This document shows positions 39,712-43,993 of a stretch of 43,993 bases of DNA, piece after piece. The stretch covers positions 1 to 43,993 of the forward strand of contig JADZDP010000063.1 of NCBI GenBank assembly GCA_020850995.1. The letters are read 5' to 3'. The notes under the pieces are model-generated. The model saw nothing but the letters and a program-made list of their open reading frames with translations. It did not search any database and was not told the DNA's origin. The position numbers and the translations under genes were made by a program. This stretch comes from Deltaproteobacteria bacterium. Lineage in GTDB: Bacteria; Myxococcota; UBA727; VGSZ01. Numbering within the stretch: position 1 is the first letter of the stretch; the number at the start of each line of letters is the position of its first letter.

Positions 39712-40311
39712 TCATCGCTGCTTGCCTTTCTTGCCGCGTGGCTTGGCGCCCCCCGGCGGCGTCGGCGTTTCGAACTGAAAGACGACGTTGGCGGCGGCGA
39801 TATCCGCGTAGGGCAGCGCCAGCGGCGTGTCGTGCCCCTCGAGGCGCAACGTGCAAGCGTCGTCGCCCGCCTCCACCAGGGTGCCGGTACAGGCGCGCAT
39901 GCCGTCGATGGGACGCAGCACCCGCACCTTGACGCGCTCGCCCACCGCGCCCAGGAAGTGGCTCTTCTTGGTGAGCGGGCGGTCGAGCCCCGGGCTGCCT
40001 ACCTCGAGGTCATAGGGCTTGCCGAACAGGCCCTGCTGCTGGTCTTCCACGTCGAGCAGGTCAGAGAGCAGGCGGCTGGCGCGCTCGAGCTCCTCCATGG
40101 AGACCCCGCCGCTATTCCTGACCTTCTTCTCGACGAACAAGCGCACGGCGTCGCGGTGTTGCGCGCGCACCAAGAAGAGCTGCACCAGCTCGAGCCCGTG
40201 CACGCGCAGGGCCGGCTCGACCACGGCACGCACGGCCTCTGCCTTGCCCGAGAGCGGCTGCAGGAAGGGCTCGAGCTCGATGCGATTGGTCTCTTGGTAG
40301 CTTTCGCTCAT
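39712..40311 (-). CDS. rimP: Ribosome maturation factor RimP
   Basis: RimP is needed for 30S maturation. The 199-residue product starts [17 protein letters not shown]. The conserved core includes [44 protein letters not shown] and [19 protein letters not shown], the last being the family signature. The C-terminus is basic ([10 protein letters not shown]). The ATG at 40311 was chosen by family length; the upstream extension is not conserved. First gene of rimP-nusA-ylxR-infB-ylxP-rbfA-glmM. Its stop overlaps a possible nusA start by ATGA. Confidence 0.95.
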   Translation of the reverse strand: MSESYQETNRIELEPFLQPLSGKAEAVRAVVEPALRVHGLELVQLFLVRAQHRDAVRLFVEKKVRNSGGVSMEELERASRLLSDLLDVEDQQQGLFGKPYDLEVGSPGLDRPLTKKSHFLGAVGERVKVRVLRPIDGMRACTGTLVEAGDDACTLRLEGHDTPLALPYADIAAANVVFQFETPTPPGGAKPRGKKGKQR

Positions 40312-40505
40312 GGACAACACGCCTCCGGGCCACCCCGGCCACGGCTGCTCCGTGGTCTCGAGGGGACCCAGCGCCAACGGTCACAACGACGGTGGGCTGG
40401 TGGGGCCGCGACGCGGCCTCCTACCTGCTCCTACCAGCGGCAATTCGACCGTGCAACGGCCGAAAACTGGCGATCCGGATCCGGCGGGGCCATGGTGGCG
40501 CCTGC
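40312..40505. other. Upstream region of the rimP operon
   Basis: The intergenic stretch between rimP and the small acidic gene should hold the operon promoter. On the minus strand TTGCAC is followed after 17 bp by TAGGAG, a poor -10 match, so I do not call a promoter. No tRNA or other RNA gene is recognisable here. Confidence 0.4.
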
Positions 40506-40539
40506 CGGCACCCGCCGGCGCCAGGCGGCACCCGCCGGC
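40506..40539 (+). repeat. Two 14-bp direct repeats with an inverted repeat
   Basis: CGGCACCCGCCGGC occurs at 40506-40519 and 40526-40539 (20-bp period). TGGCGCC (40496-40502) and GGCGCCA (40517-40523) can pair across the first copy. The structure lies just upstream of the ribosome-binding site of the 50-residue gene and could fold in its leader. Confidence 0.7.
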
Positions 40540-40553
40540 CCCCCGGAGGCACC

Positions 40554-40706
40554 ATGGCCAACCCCTCGCTCCTGCCCTCGCTCATCCCCACCAGCGTGCT
40601 CGGCCTCTCCGAGGAGGAGCGCGCGGCCTTCGCCGAGCTCGACGACGACGCCGACCTCGACGCCCTGTGTGACGCGCTGTTCCCCGCGGAGCTCACGAGG
40701 GCGTAG
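40554..40706 (+). CDS. Small acidic protein (50 aa), unknown
   Basis: A 50-residue frame, MANPSLLPSLIPTSVLGLSE onward, ending DLDALCDALFPAELTRA. It is acidic, with an EEER stretch and a DDDADLD stretch, one cysteine, and no membrane segment. GGAGG lies four bases before the ATG, the best ribosome-binding site on this strand in the area. The 3' end overlaps the convergent flippase-like gene by 14 bp. I recognise no family. It could be a regulatory small protein; the alternative is a chance frame in GC-rich DNA. Confidence 0.55.
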   Translation: MANPSLLPSLIPTSVLGLSEEERAAFAELDDDADLDALCDALFPAELTRA

Positions 40707-41751
40707 CCGGCGTGGCGGTGGGCGGCTGCGAGGCGGCCGCTTGTCGCATGCGCGACAAGCTCAGGTCGCCGCTCAGCAAGAACACCAGCACCAGCCCCAC
40801 CACGCAGGCCACCGAGAGCGCGTGCAGCATGATGGCGTAGGCCACCGCCGGCGCCAGGGCCACGCCGGAGATGCGCAGCGCCAGGCGCGCGAAGGCGTGG
40901 AAGTTGCCCACGTTGCCCGGCGGCGCCGGGATCATCACGCCGATGATCACGAAGCACAGACAGAAGGCCGCCGCCATGAGCCCTTGATCGATGCCCATGC
41001 TGCGCAACAGCACCCACATGGAGACGGCGTTCAAGGTCCAGTACGCGACGGTGTGTCCCAGGTAGGCGACCAGGTCGACGGGGCGCCGAAAACACGCGAA
41101 GCCGTCGAGGAAGGCGCGCAGCATGGCCGCCACGCGCTCCGCGAGCCGGCCATGTACCAGCGAGACCACGCGCATGGTGACGCGCTCCGAGAAGGCGCGT
41201 AGGCGGAAGGCGAGCGCGAACACCACCGCGGCGCCGCCGAACACCACCAACGCCGTCCAGCCCCCGGCCGTGACGTAGGCGGGCAGCGGCTCGGCGCGCG
41301 GCGCCAACAGCACCACGCCGAAGAAGCCCATGGTCACCATGCCGTCGACGACGCGCTCGAGAGCGCTGGCGGCGAAGCCCTGCGCGGCCGGCAGGATGCC
41401 TCGCTGCGCCGCCAGGTTCGGCCGCACCAGCTCGCCGAGGCGAAAGGGCAAGAGGAACACCGCGGCGAAGGCGGCGGCGTTGATTGCGAGGCTGTCGCGC
41501 CACGGCGGCGCTGCGCCCGTGAGCCCGCGGACCTGGACGCGCCAGCGCTCCACGCGCACCGCCACCTGCGCCAGGAACAGCGCCACGACCCCGGCGTAGC
41601 CCCACCAGGCCGTGCCCCGCAGGTGCGCGCCGATCTCGGCCCAGCTCACGCCGTTTTCGTGATCGGCGGACGCGACGCCGCGGAAGGCGAGCCACAGGCA
41701 GGCGGCCCCTACCACGAGCCCCAGCAGCAGCTTGACGATCCTCCCCGTCAC
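40693..41751 (-). CDS. Flippase-like membrane protein (LPG synthase TM region / UPF0104)
   Basis: A 352-residue integral membrane protein of the lysylphosphatidylglycerol-synthase transmembrane-region family (YbhN-like), with about 7-8 hydrophobic segments (for example LLLGLVVGAACLWLAF and AVVFALAF). Family signatures are RVERWRVQVRGL, LPFRLGELVRPNL, ASALERVVDGMV and PAPPGNVGNFHAFARLAL. Such proteins occur beside glycosyltransferases and polysaccharide genes and are thought to move or modify lipids. The start is GTG at 41751-41749, overlapping the PHP gene stop (GTGA). Confidence 0.88.
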   Translation of the reverse strand: MTGRIVKLLLGLVVGAACLWLAFRGVASADHENGVSWAEIGAHLRGTAWWGYAGVVALFLAQVAVRVERWRVQVRGLTGAAPPWRDSLAINAAAFAAVFLLPFRLGELVRPNLAAQRGILPAAQGFAASALERVVDGMVTMGFFGVVLLAPRAEPLPAYVTAGGWTALVVFGGAAVVFALAFRLRAFSERVTMRVVSLVHGRLAERVAAMLRAFLDGFACFRRPVDLVAYLGHTVAYWTLNAVSMWVLLRSMGIDQGLMAAAFCLCFVIIGVMIPAPPGNVGNFHAFARLALRISGVALAPAVAYAIMLHALSVACVVGLVLVFLLSGDLSLSRMRQAAASQPPTATPATPS

Positions 41752-42491
41752 ACGCGCTCCGCGGGCGCGTCGTCGAGAATGGCGCTGGGCCCCTCGATGC
41801 ACAGGCGTTTGAGCGTGGCCTCGTCGAGGAGAGCACGGGCCGCGGCCAGGCCGCGCACCACGTAGGCCTCCACGTCGACGGCGCGGTGACAGTCGCCGGC
41901 GAGCACGCTCACCAAGCCGGTCTTCAGCATGCGCTCGGCGGCCTTCTGTTGGGGACGCCCGTGGCCGCCCGAGAGCGAGCCCAGGTTCACCTGGAAGCGC
42001 ACGCCCATCTGGTGCAGGCGATCGAGCAGCGCGCGATCACCCTCGAGATAAGGGAAGCGCTCGACGTGCGCCAACAGCACGCGGAAGCCCTTGCGGTGCA
42101 CGGCGAACAGGCGCTCGGCGAGCTGGGGCGGCGGCCCCAGGTAGGGCGTCTCGATGAGCACCCAGCGCGAGCCGCCGTAGGGGACCGCGAGCGCGGCGAA
42201 GCGATCGAGATCGCCGAGCACCACCTCGTGCCAGTAGTGCTCGGCGCCGCGCACGACGTCGATGGCCACGCCGGCGTCGGCGCGGATGCGCTCGAGGCGC
42301 TGCGCGCGCGCGGGCTCGCCCTCGAGGGTGTTCATCCAGCCGTGGTCGGGGCGCACGTGCGAGGTGGCGGCCAGGCGGCTCACGCCCGCGTCCGCCAAGG
42401 CGCGCAACAACGCGGCGCTCTCAGCCTCGTCCGGTGGCCCGTCGTCGACGCCGGGGTGCACGTGGCAGTGCAGATCGACCAAGGTGCTCAC
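41748..42491 (-). CDS. PHP-family tyrosine-protein phosphatase (CpsB/PhpA-like)
   Basis: A 247-residue PHP-domain metallo-phosphatase. Metal ligands are visible in DLHCHVHPGVDDGP (H8, H10), ATSHVRPDHGW, RGAEHYWHE, LLAHVERFPYLEG and LAGDCHRAVD. The family includes CpsB/YwqE, which dephosphorylate BY-kinases that control capsule and exopolysaccharide, and Myxococcus PhpA, linked to exopolysaccharide. No BY-kinase is in the window. The start is GTG at 42491-42489 (MSTLVDLHCH), overlapping the upstream gene stop as GTGA; the long frame upstream is a shadow over that gene. Confidence 0.9.
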   Translation of the reverse strand: MSTLVDLHCHVHPGVDDGPPDEAESAALLRALADAGVSRLAATSHVRPDHGWMNTLEGEPARAQRLERIRADAGVAIDVVRGAEHYWHEVVLGDLDRFAALAVPYGGSRWVLIETPYLGPPPQLAERLFAVHRKGFRVLLAHVERFPYLEGDRALLDRLHQMGVRFQVNLGSLSGGHGRPQQKAAERMLKTGLVSVLAGDCHRAVDVEAYVVRGLAAARALLDEATLKRLCIEGPSAILDDAPAERV

Positions 42492-43630
42492 GCGGGCCCG
42501 CCCGTGGCGATGCGCGCCTTCAGCGCCGAGAGCGCGTCTTCGATCTTCTGCGCGCGCGTGGGCTCGACGGCGGCGCCGGCCTCGCGCGCGTCGACGTGCG
42601 CGGTGGGCGGCGTGCTGCCTTTGGCGTGGGGGCCCACGACCTCCCACGCGGTCTGCGCCAGGGCGCCGTGGGGCTGCGGCTCGACGGCGGCGAGCTGATC
42701 GAGCAGCGCGCGCTCGGGTTGGAACAGGGCCTCGCGCAGCGCGAGCCCGCGCGCCGACAGCGCCCCGGGGTCTGCGAGCATGCGATCGAGCGCGGCGGCG
42801 AGCTGCAAGAGGCCCAAGAGCTCGTCGGCGGCACGGCCGGGCGAGGCCACCAGGCCCGCGGGCAGTTGTGCGCGCCGATCTTCTGGCAAGAGCGTGAGCG
42901 CGCAGCGATGGAGCGCGAGCATGATGAGCTCGTCCCAGGCGGGGCGGCCGAGGAAGAGGTCGGCGGCGGCGATGGACTGCACGAGCCCGTCGCCACCGGA
43001 GGCGAGGTAGGCGTCGACGCCGTGGGTGTCGGCGAGGGCGCGCACGCGCGCGCGGCTGCGCTCGTCGTGCGGCGCCACCAGCACCGTCGTGCAGGGCTGG
43101 GCCTTGAGCGCGAGCTGCACGATGACGCGCTCGATGTCTGCCTCGAAGCCCCCGCGTGCGTCGAGCACCACCACGGGCCTGCCGGCCACGCCGCGCAGCG
43201 CCTTCTCGGCGTCGCGCGCGGCCGGCGCGTCGCCGGCGAGGCGCGCCACGCGCACCGGCGGGACGCGGGCGCCGCCCTTGCGCAAGGCGGCCTCGACGGG
43301 GGCCACGAGCGCCTCGTGGGGCACGAAGAGCGCGTCGTAGCGGGCGAGCTGGCGCGCCGGTGAGCTCGCGTCCACCACCAAGGCCACGTGCGTGCGCGCC
43401 GGGGCCGCGCGCGGATCGGGCGCGGGGGTCTGGCCGTCGGCGTCGGGCAGCCACAAGGCGGCGTCGGCGCGGGGCGCGCCGTCGGGGGGCGCGCCCAAGA
43501 GCTGCTGGCGCACCTGCACGCCGTGCAGCGCCAGGGCGTCGGCCAGGCGCGCCGCGACGAGCTCCGCCGCTGCGCGACCGGGCGGCAGCACCAGGCGCAG
43601 CTTGGTGATAGGGCGGGCGGCGGGGCTCAT
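42488..43630 (-). CDS. Possible GT-B-like glycosyltransferase-related protein
   Basis: A 380-residue protein with no signal peptide. The fold looks like two Rossmann-like halves: KLRLVLPPGRAAAELVAARL at the start, PVVVLDARGGFEADIERVIV near 152, and IAAADLFLGRPAWDELIMLAL near 219. The last resembles the donor-binding loop of MurG-type GT-B enzymes, where a Gly-rich turn precedes an E/D-containing helix. Identity to any characterised family is weak by eye, so this is a tentative call. It heads a three-gene overlapping operon with the PHP phosphatase and the flippase-like protein, which supports an envelope-glycan role. ATG at 43630. Confidence 0.6.
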   Translation of the reverse strand: MSPAARPITKLRLVLPPGRAAAELVAARLADALALHGVQVRQQLLGAPPDGAPRADAALWLPDADGQTPAPDPRAAPARTHVALVVDASSPARQLARYDALFVPHEALVAPVEAALRKGGARVPPVRVARLAGDAPAARDAEKALRGVAGRPVVVLDARGGFEADIERVIVQLALKAQPCTTVLVAPHDERSRARVRALADTHGVDAYLASGGDGLVQSIAAADLFLGRPAWDELIMLALHRCALTLLPEDRRAQLPAGLVASPGRAADELLGLLQLAAALDRMLADPGALSARGLALREALFQPERALLDQLAAVEPQPHGALAQTAWEVVGPHAKGSTPPTAHVDAREAGAAVEPTRAQKIEDALSALKARIATGGPA

Positions 43631-43993
43631 GAGGCGGGCTTAGCGCCTTCGATGGCGATCAACCAGCGTGGTGGCGGCGCGGCGCGGGCCGTGCTGCTCG
43701 CGTGGAGATCCGCGGTCGCGCGCTGCACGGGCCGTGACGCGCACCGTGCGGCCCCGTGCGCGGCGTTTGGTCCTGCGGCCGCCGCCCCGGGGCGGGGGGG
43801 CGGCGGAGATCGGGCGGTGGTGGTCCTGCGGGGAGGGGCGGCGGCTTCTGGACGACCGACGTGTTCGGTTGGTCGGCTGGCCGCGCTTAGGGCCCGCGAA
43901 CGGACAAGTCGATCGGTGATCGCGAGCGCGGCGCTTCGATGGCAAGGAGCCCCGCAGGGCCGTGGCCGTCGCCACGGACCGAGGACGCGACGC
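43631..43993. other. Gene-poor region with GC-rich hairpins
   Basis: No frame here looks like a real gene: those open on either strand are Arg/Pro-rich with no family likeness and no ribosome-binding site. A perfect 10-pair hairpin (CCGCCGCCCC at 43779-43788 with 43797-43806) is flanked by G-runs. TGGTCCTGCGG is repeated at 43768-43778 and 43821-43831. CCGTGGC-CGTC-GCCACGG (43960-43977) is another perfect hairpin. None is followed by a T-run. The region should hold the promoter of the gene ending the window. Confidence 0.5.

Noticed and set aside
40392..40553. Longer frame (104 residues) containing the 50-residue gene
   Set aside because: The upstream part runs through repeat-rich leader sequence without a ribosome-binding site; the internal ATG at 40554 has GGAGG.
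43640..43975. Minus-strand frame of 111 residues near the right edge
   Set aside because: Arg/Pro-rich low-complexity product, no ribosome-binding site, and crosses the GC hairpin; a similar chance frame exists on the other strand.
43960..43977. Intrinsic terminator
   Set aside because: The CCGTGGC/GCCACGG hairpin is perfect but no T-run follows in either direction.

Overview
This is a very GC-rich chromosomal window with tightly packed genes. Many neighbouring genes share 4-bp ATGA or GTGA stop/start overlaps. Gene content points to Myxococcota (myxobacteria and relatives): a response regulator fused to DUF4388/PATAN and J-like domains, a TPR protein of about 4,660 residues, a VIT-VWA protein with its own MerR-type regulator, and a PhpA/CpsB-type phosphatase in a Gram-negative setting. 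The phylum is an inference. I see no rRNA, tRNA, insertion sequence, prophage or CRISPR.

Layout. 1-14406 (minus): the start of a thiolase, preceded by one 14-kb gene for a giant TPR-repeat protein. 14407-19132 (plus): a MerR-like regulator, a VIT/VWA protein and a secreted TolB/CsgG-like protein, with a near-consensus promoter that has a perfect 19-bp palindrome reaching through its spacer and appears to give a leaderless mRNA. 19139-23761 (minus): the purine operon purS-purQ-purL-purF, each gene overlapping the next. 23912-24652 (plus): a membrane-anchored SIMPL-domain protein. 24677-27839 (minus): an MBL-fold hydrolase, the ATPase YchF and a protein with two STAS-like/zinc-ribbon halves. 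27952-32666 (plus): a predicted outer-membrane barrel fused to an SppA protease, then a REC-DUF4388-J-TPR protein.

32684-40311 (minus): the translation/transcription-factor operon rimP-nusA-ylxR-infB-ylxP-rbfA, ending in glmM where truB/rpsO are common. nusA is preceded by six 15-bp tandem repeats, each carrying a Shine-Dalgarno-like core, in frame with both rimP's overlap start and nusA. 40554-40706 (plus): a 50-residue acidic small protein with a good ribosome-binding site. 40693-43630 (minus): a glycosyltransferase-like protein, a PHP-family phosphatase and a flippase-like membrane protein, probably an envelope or polysaccharide operon. 43631-43993 holds no convincing gene.

The housekeeping blocks (purine synthesis, ribosome maturation and initiation, GlmM for UDP-GlcNAc) are secure. 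The least described parts are the MerR/VIT-VWA module, the giant TPR protein, the barrel-SppA fusion, the HTD-type J domain fusion, the double STAS/zinc-ribbon protein and the repeat leader of nusA.
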